Shown here one piece after another: positions 33,601 to 44,845 of a stretch of 64,000 bases of DNA. The position numbers and the translations under genes are program-made. Under the pieces are notes generated by a model. It was not told the origin of the DNA, did no database searches, and worked only from the letters and a program-made list of their open reading frames with translations. Origin of the DNA: Hydractinia symbiolongicarpus (taxonomy: Eukaryota > Cnidaria > Hydrozoa > Anthoathecata > Hydractiniidae); contig NC_079876.1 in the NCBI RefSeq assembly GCF_029227915.1, forward strand, positions 6,324,001 through 6,388,000, read 5' to 3'. The stretch's first letter is position 1, and each line of letters begins with the position of its first letter.

Positions 33601-36560
33601 GTTGACGTTTTTAGTACTAATACTTTTAGTACTAATATAAAGGAATTTAATACATATACTACAATGCTTTAAAAACGCTCGGCTGTGTATCTTTAGGGGC
33701 GTCCAATTTAGAACTGGAGATGAAGGTTTAAGAAAGAAACTTTTGATAAAATTTTACAATTTTAATTTATCTCTATCATTACATTATATTAAAAGTTAGT
33801 GCAGCATTTATCATATCTTATTTCTTCCTTATGTTTAAAGTGGGCTTCATGAATATCATTATTAAACAGCCCCAAACTCGTCCCCAGCGCTTTTTGTGTC
33901 TTTTTTTTAACGAACAGACAAAAGTTGCTGGGACGAGTTTGAAACAGCTATTTAAAGAAAAAGGTGGTGGTCTTATTAGATGAGCGTTTATTAAAAGAAA
34001 ATACTGAAAGGACAAAACAATAAATTGAGAAAGAATTTAAGTAAACGTAGCGAGCGTTTATCCAGAGCATTACAGTAAAGAAGATAATTATAACCATGGA
34101 TTTAATTAAAACCATGGATTTTGTTGTTTACAAAAGTAGAGCGATATGAACTTTGGACATATCATCTGAGGTAGACGAAAGTGATAGCGATAGGAGAATG
34201 AGAGTAATTAAATAAAAATGGACGTGTATTGATTTATTGACGTCAAATGTTAAAATGGAAATAAATAAAAGACATTAAAATACAATCGTGCATTTCGGCC
34301 TTTATGTAAGTTAAGCCAGTTCGACTTCCTAACCTCCTGACTAGGAGCAACCTCGTTCCCAGGGCATCTTGTATCTTTTTGACATCACTTTTTATTGTTT
34401 ACTGAAACCTTCTTCGGTGAAGAGACTATTTAAAGCTAGTCCACGGATTTGTTTGCCCTTTTTACACCGCATTGCGTGTGTCTTGCTACTTGCGTAACAG
34501 ACAGACGTAGACGGGTATTAATAATATAGATTAGTCGTGGATAAAGCTATATATTCCATAGATTTAAGTTTGTAATTATGTCTATGCAGAACGACCTTAT
34601 TTGTAATTAGATATAATCATTAATAATATATAATTGCATGTTATTTTTGTATGTAAGAATATTTCTTCTACAAAAGCGACTATAAAAAACATCCCCCAAA
34701 AACTTCCATTTACATTCTTGATTGGTTAGAACAAATCACGTTACAAAATTAAAGTCATTTCACTTGCTAGGAATTTCATTGTCTGCCAATTTAATCTTAC
34801 TGGCGGGTTGTGTAACTACAATGAATGTAAATACTTTGTCACAAATTTATGTTGGGACATATTCACGTTGCCTATTTTGTTTAAATCTATTTCATTGAAT
34901 TAACAAACGTTTTATGATAAGAAACAACAAATTAAAAAAAATTTCTGCACGTGGTTTCTTCCACGGGTTTAAAAATTAGTACATTACTACGCTAGTTCTA
35001 GTCTGTCTGTAACAAGCAAAGTAGATGTGTTGTTTTTGATTAAAAAAATAGCCGTAGCAACATTTCACATTTGCCAATTTATATTGTTTAAATAACACTT
35101 GGGGCATGAAGAAAAAAATCCGGTAAATTCGGACTTGCTATGGATTCCAATTGTTTTGTCAAATGAAGAAATTATCTACAATTAAATCCATGATAAAATG
35201 TCTGTTCCGCCTGTAAGTGCAGTTTTGCAGACTTGATTCATCCGTGCTTCGTCGGCGTTCACCTCCGCATTAGTTAAGAACCGCATGGCAGGATTTCTTG
35301 TGTAAGACCTGGTTACCAACGACGAAGGGGTCAGGCAAAAGAGATTCATGTCTACGTAGTTCTTTTAACTAAGTCAGGAGTCGGTGAATTAGCTAGGATG
35401 GTCAGGTTGGCTATGAATAGGCTTGCTAATGGATAAAAAGTGTTTGACCAAGACGGAAATCTATCGAAGTTTTGTCCGATGAACGTTCTAAACGAGCTAA
35501 GGACATCTCCGAACAAACTGGAAATGTGGCAAGCATTTTGTCTGACGAGTCTCCAAAAATTATTTCGAAGGTTGCCATCGCACGTGTTTTATGCGTGTGC
35601 CAAGGCATGCGCGTACGATCGCACGCCTCTTCTGTTATTTTTAATTTAAAATCAAATATTCTCGTCGTCAACTTAATTTGTGTGAGAAAAATCAATTTCA
35701 GGTATTTATTCACTTTCTTTGAAGCCAGTATACACCCCCATTCGGACCTGGATATTCTCTACGTATCCTAGACACGACACAAGATTGTATCACCCGACGA
35801 ACACCTTTTCCCAAGTGGTTATGAACAAACCAATAAAATTGGCGGTATGCCGCATATCGATAAGATCTAAAAATATCATCTTCAAAAAAGATTGGAAGCA
35901 AGAGTGCTAGCGACCTATTTGTTAGAAACTTCGTCCTTTTTTTAAGTCTACGGCTTTCCTGATTGTGAATAGCGACTATCGCTGTCCACAAAGTGTTGTT
36001 TAAAATCACAACAGCGTTGAAATCTTCGTGCTCTGTTATACATTTCTTATCAAAAACACAACAGAAACCTTATACCCAGGCGCTCATTTATAATACAACC
36101 AAAAGAAAAATGTGAGGTCAAATTTTACAGGTAGCGTAGCTGGAAGTAATTTATAGTGTCCACCTCGTTACAGCATAAACAGTCAACAGCTATAGGCATC
36201 CTTTCGCACTTTTGCACATAGGCACCACTCACTGATCTGGTGTGTCTGCTTCATTGTCATTATAAGAGGGAATTTTTTGTTTGTTATTGAGTCGTTCTGG
36301 CTCAAACTGAAATTCAATTATGTTTACATTTCTGTTTGTGAACATGATTGATAATTGTAAAAAAATTCTATTGGAAATATCATTAACATTTTTTCGTTAT
36401 TTCTCTAACTGCATGCGCCAATCTCTACACGGGGTAAATCAATGAATACGTCATTGCATAAATTGCGCATATTAATGTTTTACCCAGTCCTTTTCCGCTT
36501 TCGAAGTTCAGTAAAGATTAGGATTGAGAATGGCATAGTCAAGTAAACAAATTCAGTTTA
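33601..36560. other. Unassigned region with a family B scrap
   Basis: Around 34955-35050 a GTGGTTTCTTCCACGGGTTT hairpin and CTGTCTGTAACAAGCAAAGT mark a degraded family B fragment. Open frames around 35426-35771 overlap on both strands and match no recognised family. Nothing else is supported. Confidence 0.35.
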
Positions 36561-36566
36561 AACTTA

Positions 36567-37809
36567 AGCTGGATTTCCATCAGTGCGAGTTCTCTTATCG
36601 CTCTGGCTTTTTTTGACCCATTGATTTTTTTTCGCACTGGTGGAAATTCCAGAGCGACAATTTTTTTGCTCTTATCGCCCAATTTCAGTGCGATAGTTAG
36701 AGCGACAATTATCACAAAGTTTTAATATTTATCGCTCTGAGTTTTCGCCCGAAAGTGCAACTTCAACGAAATATCGAATGTCCTTTTAAAGAAATTAAAT
36801 AGATTCTATTGAAGTGTAACTTCAGCACATGCTTACACGTGTTGAGCACAAGAAATAGTTTGTGTTATGAAGCGAGCAGTGTTGTAAAACAAGTTTTTAT
36901 TAAATGGGAAAAACAAATAGGTGCAACTTAAAGGGAAGATGAGTACTTAGCAGTGGCTGTTCGAAATTTTATTATGTCTATACGACAAAAGTTGCAAAAG
37001 AGTATCGAGAAAAAAGATCGAGTGGCAATTGCTTGGAGGAAAGTTGAGGATGAATTAGGATGCGAAAAGGGTAAAGTTTATCCTTTTTCGTCAGTTCAAT
37101 GCGCTATATTTTTGCGCTGTTAAACCTTGAGCGTATTCAGCTTCTTCTATTACTTAATTAGAAAAAATGTTTTTTAAATTCAACTGTTTTAAGGTTAAGC
37201 TTTTCAAAGATGGGACAACTTAAAAAAGATACAGCAAGGAAAGGAATAACCTAAGAAGGAAATTTGCATTGGGATCAGGTTTGGCTGACGTTGAATCGTG
37301 TGTCAAATTTTAAAGGAATACTCTTTTTTGTCTTGGCTTGATAAGTATTCAAATTAGAGACACAAAATCAAATATAACGGCTCCGGAGGATGAGGAGGAT
37401 ATTGATTCTTATTCGGAGGCGGCGGTTGAAATTATTTAAATAACAAGAATGACCCTACAACAAAATCACCAAGTTTGGCCAAGATGACAACTATTGCCCT
37501 CATTGTGCAATTTCACTTCTTAAATCAGTTGATTATGCACTCCTTTCAATTCTCTTTCTCTATAAATTTGACGAACACGAGAAAATGGCGATTTTCTTCG
37601 TCTCTTTTTTTTACTATTAAGGCCACAGCTTCTTCTTTTTTCTGAACTGTCTGCCATCTTGAAATGCGTGTGTTCACATAAGAAAATTTCGCACAAATAA
37701 TAATATGAATAATAATTTGAAACTCATTTAGAGCGTAGAACTCCTGTCGCACTAAAATTTTGTGTAATTTTAGAGCTATAGGAAGATTCGCTCTAATGGA
37801 AACCCACCT
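36567..37809 (+). mobile_element. PIF/Harbinger-like element with TTA target duplication
   Basis: The left end AGCTGGATTTCCATCAGTGC and the complement of the right end, AGGTGGGTTTCCATTAGAGC, form an imperfect terminal inverted repeat. TTA flanks both sides (36564-36566 and 37810-37812). Three-base TWA duplications are diagnostic of PIF/Harbinger. Near the left end further GTGCGA/GCTCTTATCGC modules repeat in both orientations, giving a strongly foldable terminus. The interior holds a MADF-type gene remnant but no nuclease. Confidence 0.75.
36935..37440 (+). pseudogene. MADF/Myb-type DNA-binding protein remnant of a Harbinger element
   Basis: The exon at about 36940-37070 reads GEDEYLAVAVRNFIMSIRQK in pieces, then DRVAIAWRKVEDELG, followed by a GTAAAG donor. 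This is the MADF pattern (R..L.......Y......AW..I...L). The second exon (about 37193-37430) has VKLFK, then a frameshifted RNNLRRKFALGSGLAD, then FSWLDKYIQ-like and an acidic PEDEEDIDSYS tail. Autonomous Harbinger elements encode such a DNA-binding protein beside the nuclease. Stops and frameshifts make this copy non-functional. Confidence 0.6.
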
Positions 37810-37953
37810 TTATAAAAGACAATTTTGGTTGTATTTAAATACTTTTTTCTTTACTTTTCCATGTAACTAATATCAAGTTTTGATTTTTTACCGGGCAGTA
37901 CCTTTATAACGCGTAAAAACCTTTTTGAAAAATTTTGCGCAACTTCGGTTTAA

Positions 37954-38677
37954 CCCTATTCGGTCTGGTGGGGGGGTGACGGTTTTTTTAATAACTCCTG
38001 ATTGCTTTCTTATATGGCTATGATACTTACTGAGTTTCACCATTTATCTATTAGACACCTGCATGCTAAATTATTAGGTCCCATACCTTTCAGAGGCTTT
38101 GATATTGGCCATTACTCGAAACTACCCCTAAAATCTCTATGAAATCCTTATAATGGGGAAAATATAATAACTCCTGTTAGGATAATCCTTAGAACTTGAA
38201 ACTTGCAAGCTTTGTTTCATCAAGAAGAATCATTTTGAATAATTTTAACACGTGACTATTCCGATTTCCCGATTTTGTCGGATTTTACCCGAAAATCCGG
38301 AAAAAATGGATTGTCGGGCAATTTTTGGCAATTTTTTATTAGATCCATGTAAAAACCGGAAGATATGTTAAAAGAATTTTATTTAGCTTTCAGAAACTTC
38401 AAACAGAATGTAAAAATTCGCTCTAGAACAAAAGTAATTATTTTTTAAGCAGATAGTGGCATTTTTAACAATTTTCAAGCCTCTGATGACGTCACAGAAA
38501 ATGTGCTGACGCAAGCAAACATTTTTTGCCACCATTTTGTTCCTTTTATGACGTACTATAAGTGTGCCAAGTTTGATTCAATTTGAACAATCTTATGAAA
38601 AGTTATTGAGGGGGGGCGGAATCCGCCAACCCCCCCCCCGGTCATAGTATGTTCGAAAAACCCCGGACCGAATAGGG
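37954..38677 (+). mobile_element. TTAA-flanked MITE (family A), copy 3
   Basis: TTAA flanks at 37950-37953 and 38678-38681. It starts CCCTATTCGGTCTGGTGGGG and ends GGACCGAATAGGG. It is 724 bp and collinear with copy 1, with a short deletion in the left G/C tract. It lies 140 bp from the Harbinger-like element. Confidence 0.85.
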
Positions 38678-38681
38678 TTAA

Positions 38682-39129
38682 ATAAGTCTAGTTTTGAATT
38701 TATTTTGCTTTATGATCATTTTTATCATTTACCAGTCAGCTATTTCAGGTTAACTGTCTATAAGTTTTTTTTATCACAAATATTTATGTGGTTTACTTGC
38801 GAAGGTTTATTTTAATCACATGCGTCATCTGTAAAGAGTACTCACCAGACCACAGACATTTATGTCAACATTCTTTGATCTCTTTAATAAAAGCCGTATT
38901 CTATTTGTCTGCTTGCACGCGAGAAAAAAAGTCGTGTTGCGGAAACACGAAATGCGAACAGTATAATAACTATTAAATAGTATTATTGTAGTTTTATTTA
39001 TTTTTCGAATTTTTATTAGACACCTTTTGAATTTTCATCAAATTTTGTGTTGGAAGTGATAAAAAAGGGAAAGTGAACAGAGATGTCTGCTTTTTGTCGA
39101 TAACAGCGCTGGTTAATTAATCAAGTTTT
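38682..39129. other. No gene recognised
   Basis: AT-rich with a short open frame at 38788-38976 that matches no family. Confidence 0.4.
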
Positions 39130-39740
39130 GAATGTAGGTAATCCCCAGTTACCTAGGGTGGAGCAGCTGATGCCAGTTGCGTCTAAAAGATTTCCCTTTT
39201 TTAGCCTCACACTCAAAAGTGCAATGCAATGGCTTCGCTAATTTTATAACGGATTGACGGCAGTCTAAAAGGCTTTAACGTCTTGACGTAACGTCGATAA
39301 AGTTAACAAATTAGACATAACGGTTTTAGCGGCTTCAAAAGAAAATGAAAACAACCCATTCTTCTTATACACTGTCACCATATTATGATAAAGGATTAAA
39401 TAAGTAAATTAGTTCTCTCGAAGTGTGTTTATTACTACAAACTAGTCGTTATCCCGTGAAAAAATTCACAAGAATTCATCTGCCAGGAATATCCACGAAA
39501 ATATTCCCGTCACCATTTGCAGCTACCATTTGACACAGTGAGTATCCTAATATAGACTAGTCGTTAACCCATAAAAAACACACGAGGTGTCCCGTCTTTA
39601 AGTTACACGTTACTTTGTGTGCCCGTAACACGATATGTTTTTTGCGACATGCACGCAGAATATGGCTGTTGTTAATTACACTTGTTGGCATTCCGTGGAA
39701 AAATCCAAGAACCACCGGCGATTCAATATAACACCAAATA
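39130..39740 (-). repeat. Degraded family B fragments
   Basis: 39160-39375 holds CCAGTTACCTAGGGTGG, AAAAGTGCAATGCAATGGCTTCGCTAATTT and TTGACGTAACGTCGATAAAG, matching family B in reverse orientation (compare 58265-58300 and 57405-57480). At 39440-39475, ACTAGTCGTTATCCCGTGAAAAAATTCACAAG repeats the hairpin-bearing end. A related end recurs at 39549 and 39690. Confidence 0.6.
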
Positions 39741-39769
39741 TATTAATCATGTATTTAAAGATGTTATCT

Positions 39770-40055
39770 AGATAAGAAGATTAAATTGGCTGGGGCACTT
39801 GGAAAGAATGGAGGAGGATAATTGGGTAAGAAAGTGTAGAGACTTGATAGTTCCTGGGGCAAAGCCCAGAGGCAGACCGAGAAAGACTTGGCAGGAGGTT
39901 ATAAGGACAGACTTGATAGAGAGGAAGTTGAGTTTAGATCTAACACAGTCTAGATGAGATTGGAAGAGGGTCATTAATATACCCCGTCCAACCCATGCTA
40001 GCATGGAAAACAGACGTTAAGCCGAGAATGATGATGATAATGATTATGATGCCAT
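39770..40055 (+). pseudogene. 3' end of a LINE (reverse transcriptase polyprotein C-terminus)
   Basis: Read on the plus strand: IRRLNWLGHLERMEEDNWVR, then a PRGRPRKTW motif, then DLIERKLSLDLTQSR, a stop, and PTHASMENRR. This is the conserved C-terminal tail of CR1/L2/RTE-type LINE polyproteins (RL.W.GH..RM ... RGRP..TW ... D....A..R..W). It is followed by a GATGATGAT-type tail typical of such 3' ends. It is strongly 5' truncated with in-frame stops. Confidence 0.75.
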
Positions 40056-40200
40056 AATAATAGAATTTTATGACTAACTGTATCGAATGCTGTGCTGAGA
40101 TCAATAAGGTTTGAAATATTTCTTGACTTAACTGAATGATTGCATGATCAGTTGACTGGCCTGCTTGATAGCCAAATGTCTTATTATACTCGCACCATGT
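40046..40200 (-). pseudogene. Reverse transcriptase fragment of a CR1-like LINE
   Basis: On the minus strand from 40200: FGYQAGQSTDHAIIQLS, then a frame change, then LIDLSTAFDTVSHKILLL. These correspond to the QxGF...H.tehai and the D.s.AFDtv.H.iLL motifs of CR1/Jockey-group reverse transcriptases, with the intervening segment lost. It is oriented opposite to the LINE tail just to its left. Confidence 0.6.
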
Positions 40201-40988
40201 CGAAATTTAAGTTTATGTATATTTTTAAAAGCCTTGGGCTGTTTTCCTTACTGATAGCGTTGCGTAAATAGACTGTGGTAACACATGGGTGTTAAAGCAC
40301 AAGCTGGAGTGTTTCCATTCAGACTGAAGAAGTAAAGAGGGGTAGAGTGGAGCAAAATTCGAAAACGTACTTCAAATTCCAATCTTATCTTTTGTTTTTT
40401 CAAACCAATCAAAAATCAGTTATACAAAACTTTAACCCGCAAAATTATATCTTAAAAACAAATTAGGAGCTGTGAAGTCTTAAATTGTAAAGAATTCGTT
40501 AAATAGTCTCCCTTTTTTAATATTATTGTAAGAGAAAGTAAAAAAATGTGATCTCACATTTCAGATCTCACAAACAAATAAAGCAATACGGTAAAATTAA
40601 AAATAGCCATTTTGCAAATTGTTTATCGGTGTATTACAACCTATATACTGAATAACTAAGTGAGTAGTATTAAAACTATGATTTTTTTCGTAGAAACAAC
40701 GAACAAACGCACTAATAAACATTATATGTAGAAACAGAAGAAACGTTCTGTTAAGAGCATTTTTGAAGAAAGAACGTCAACGCGGGTGTGTTGTTGTTCT
40801 TTTAATTAATTGATCTAATGTTGCTACAGGACACAAAATAACAAATGCAATGTATCTCTATCGACTTTGTTGCGATAGGCGAATTTCCATGAATTTCTAG
40901 TAATTTTGTTGATAAACAGTATGAAAATTATAACTTCTATTGATATTTCTTGAATAGAAATTGAAATTATCTTATAGATATTATAGTC
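40201..40988. promoter_or_regulatory. Upstream region of the HEPN-NTPase gene
   Basis: No other gene lies between the LINE fragments and the start codon. AT-rich with TATA-like stretches near 40973-40984, just before the ATG. No core promoter can be identified with confidence, and untranslated exons may lie here. Confidence 0.3.
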
Positions 40989-43900
40989 ATGGCAACGGCA
41001 GTACCTCCAACAGGATCTTCTCACCACGCATTGATCACTAACAATGAATATCAAATTAAATTGGTCACGCTTCTCAATGAATGTTGTGACCACTTACGTG
41101 AAATTTTACATGATCCTGCCCGTGGCAACATGCCAAGAGATAAGAAACAATTATATCTGTCATTAAAACAATATAAGAAACATTTAAACCATTTGAAAAG
41201 AGATCAGCTGGAAATCGTTTTTCCACAAGATAAGGAAACAGATTCGGGATTGTTTGACATCACTATTTTATGTGACGTTCTAATTAATTGTTGTCACGGT
41301 ATACAAGCACCAATTGGTGGATGGAGGACCAGAAAACTGCAACCAAATGATTTCAGTGTCGGTGCTGACATCATTCGAATCAGAAATGAGCGCAATAATG
41401 TTATGCATGGAAGAGCAATGAGTTCAGCACAATATAATCAGCTATGGAATGCCATAGAAGGTATATTAAGAAGACTCGGATACGACATAACAAAAATTAA
41501 AGATTTGAAATCTGGTTGCTTGAATGACTTAGACTTATTTAAGATCAAAATTATCAAAGCAGATACTGAAATTTTAGATTTCAATGTTAACAATAATAAA
41601 GACAGTATTCAGCAAAACGAAGATGGTATTAAACAAAATCAAGGTGACATCAAAGCAAATAAAGACAGTATTCAGCAAAAAGAAGTTGGTATTAAACAAA
41701 ATCAAGATGACATCAAAGCAAATAAAGACAATATTCAGCAAAACAAAGGTGGTATTAAAGAGAATAAAGAGAATTATAATCGATTAGCAGCCGAAGTGGA
41801 AATAGTAAAGCAAACTATTTCTTCATCATCATGTGATCAGAAGAGTTCTCAGTTGGAAGAAACTATAAAAGAACAACCCAGGTGTGTAATTCTTTTTCTA
41901 TATTGTTCTATCATTAAATTGATTCTGTCAACTTAACATAAAAGGCAAATATGGTAAAGTAAATAAGTTACCATTCAATTAAATTCCACTTTATCTTGGT
42001 GTAACTAAATCACTTTTCTGTAATGATTTCAATGCATAGGAGAGTCATAAGCGATAAGACTACAGCAGATTGAAATCATGACAGCACTGATTGAAATAAA
42101 TACTAAAATGTAAAGTAAATAAAAACAAAGACAACATTAAGTAAAATCTAAATAACTTAAAGAATGGACTTATATATATTCAAGTTGATGTAAAAAAACC
42201 CAAAACGGAGTTAGGAACATTCAAAACGATTATGAAAGATTGAAAGACGGAATGGGAACAGTAAAGTCCTTTGTTGTCATCGTGTCGTTCAAAAACTTGT
42301 CATTTAAAACGGCCTAGAAAGAAGATACCTTTCTTTCAAAAAATAAGATTTTATCGTTTTTAGGACAATATTTCATACAGTTACTTATTATTCTAATTTA
42401 TATTTTAATGTTTATTTTAGCTATATACTATTAAAAAATTTCCGGGGAGATTTTCTAATACAATTTGAAGATGGCTGCTCGCAGTGGTCTATGAAAAGTG
42501 TACAAGTCATCATTACTGAAAATTTTGCGATACAATCAATAGAACTTCATGTCGACAACGATTACATTGTGGAAGAAGAAGAAGGGAAACTAATCCTGAT
42601 TATTTACAATCACATTGCCGAATTTATTAATGGGTTATCAGTTACGTTAGTTGACAGTGAAAGTAAAACTCAATTGATTCCAATTAAAGGTGAGTAAATT
42701 TAGATAATGTATTCTATCCAGAAAGATTTCACAGTGCTCTTTTTTACGGAAAAAATGAATAAGGAGTTGGAACAATAAGAACAAAGCAGAACAAAAAAAT
42801 GCATTACTAACTAATGTAGATGTGCATGAGGGCAGAGCAAAAGTAAAACAAGTTGGGAAAGCTATATTTACAAGTAGAACAAATTTAATCTTAAGGGTTT
42901 ACTTAAAATATTATTCGAACCATAAAAAAACAATGTCAAGATTTTGTTAGAATAGCAATCATTTCAACGATGCAAGCCACTTACCTCGACAAAAGTTTTA
43001 CTTTGGCTATGCGAACGCAAAAATATATAAAAATTATTGCAAAGATTCTTGAAAAATAACGTTTAGTATTCTACACAGAAAATTTAACGTCTCTAGCGCG
43101 TTGTTTTGTACAGCACTTTAGATTAAAATTGTTTAAGTAGAAATGTTGCAAAGTAAAATAATTTTTTTAATTAGATATTGCACTGGTCCGAGCACATATG
43201 TGTACAACCAGCTATTTTGATGTTAGAACCCACAACAGTGGAAGAATATCTGAACAGATAAAATGCATTGTAGGAGCAGAAAGAGAAGAAACAAATATTG
43301 AATTTATATGTGGTGGTAGCCTGCAAACAATGGAACCTGAGGAGTACGAAGCATTTGAAAGAGATTACATCCAGCGTTATTTCACCGTCAATGGTGAATG
43401 CATGGAAGAACCACTCCAAATTCCACCCCCAATGCCAAACGTCACACATTCCTTATTCGCACAAAAGATAAAGGATGTTATAATCGAATTACAACATCAT
43501 ATGTTTACAATATTTACTCATTATAGCACGAAGGAACATATTCGATTTCTAAAACTGGATAAAGAATTTTCTTTGAGTTTGGAAAGCACAATTACTGATA
43601 ACAAAAGAATTCTACTTGTGTTGCCAAATTATATCGTCAACATTAGATATACAGAAACAACCGACGCAGTAAGAATACAAGATGAAGTCAAAGCAGGCGA
43701 AGAAGACTTGAAGGAGCTATCTATCATCACTAAAAAATATTTTAAAAATGGTCACCTGACAATGGTAAATGTTGTAGCTGCACCACATTTTGCAGATATC
43801 GAAAATATCCACCTTTGTGTTGACTGCAACTTACTCTCCAAAACAACTTTGGCTGAGGACAAAAATATGACGAAGTTCTTTTCAAATATTTTGCAAAGCT

Positions 43901-44811
43901 CACAAGTACAAAATAATGTTCAGGACAACAAGGAACGGTATATCAACATAGTTGGTAAAGTCATGTGTTTTATGGCTACAAGAAAAGCACTCTATTCTGT
44001 TCCTTCACTCAGTAACAACGTCCACGAACAAATAAGCTCGTTAATACTTTCTCCACAGCAACTCCGTCATTTATACAACAACTCTTTAAAAAAAATTATA
44101 ATCGGTCCTCTAGGCAGTGGTAAGACAGTGCTAGCTTTAGCACATTTGGAAATAGCTTACGAGCGCTCTGAGAATAGATCGATCATATACTATGTTATTT
44201 GGGACGGCAACACATTGCTGAAACGGGATATTGTCAATCTTACTAAAAGATTTAATTACAAAGCCGCTGTCGAAGTTGTTGTAAAGGATACTGTCGAGTT
44301 AGCTAAGGATTTGAAAATGAATGAAGTGCCAACACCATACCAGCTATTAGAGTCATTGGTTAAGAAACATGTTGACCAAAACCTGCATCTAATAATTGAT
44401 GAATTAAATGGAGAGTTCTTTAACAAGGAAGAATCATCTTTGCTTAAACACTATCTGGAAACTGAAGACAAATTAAATAACTCCTTCATCATTTTTTTCC
44501 CACAATCCATTGAGAAACATAGAACATTAATTTCACACCAAAGAGTCACAATACATGACAAGTACAAGTATGAAGAAACAGGAATGAAAGTATTAAAACT
44601 TAACAGAGCAATGAGAACAACCCGGATAATCTTTCAGTTTTTAAAGGCATTTGAAAATGAAGTAGAACAAGACAAGGTAACAATGAAGCTTCCCGATCAG
44701 GAATCAAAAGGTGGAATGTCCACCAAAACAAATATCGAAAAAATACTGAATTTCTTTTCCAAAATTTGGAAAAAACAACCACAACAGCGGCAAGAGCCAC
44801 AACGGCGACAA

Positions 44812-44845
<34 letters not shown>

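Noticed and set aside
35426-36009. Cluster of five overlapping short frames
   Set aside because: They occur on both strands in a locally less AT-rich patch and match no family. Chance openness is the simplest explanation.
37546-37752. Minus-strand frame inside the Harbinger-like element
   Set aside because: No domain is recognised and it overlaps the terminal repeat region. The plus-strand MADF remnant explains the element better.
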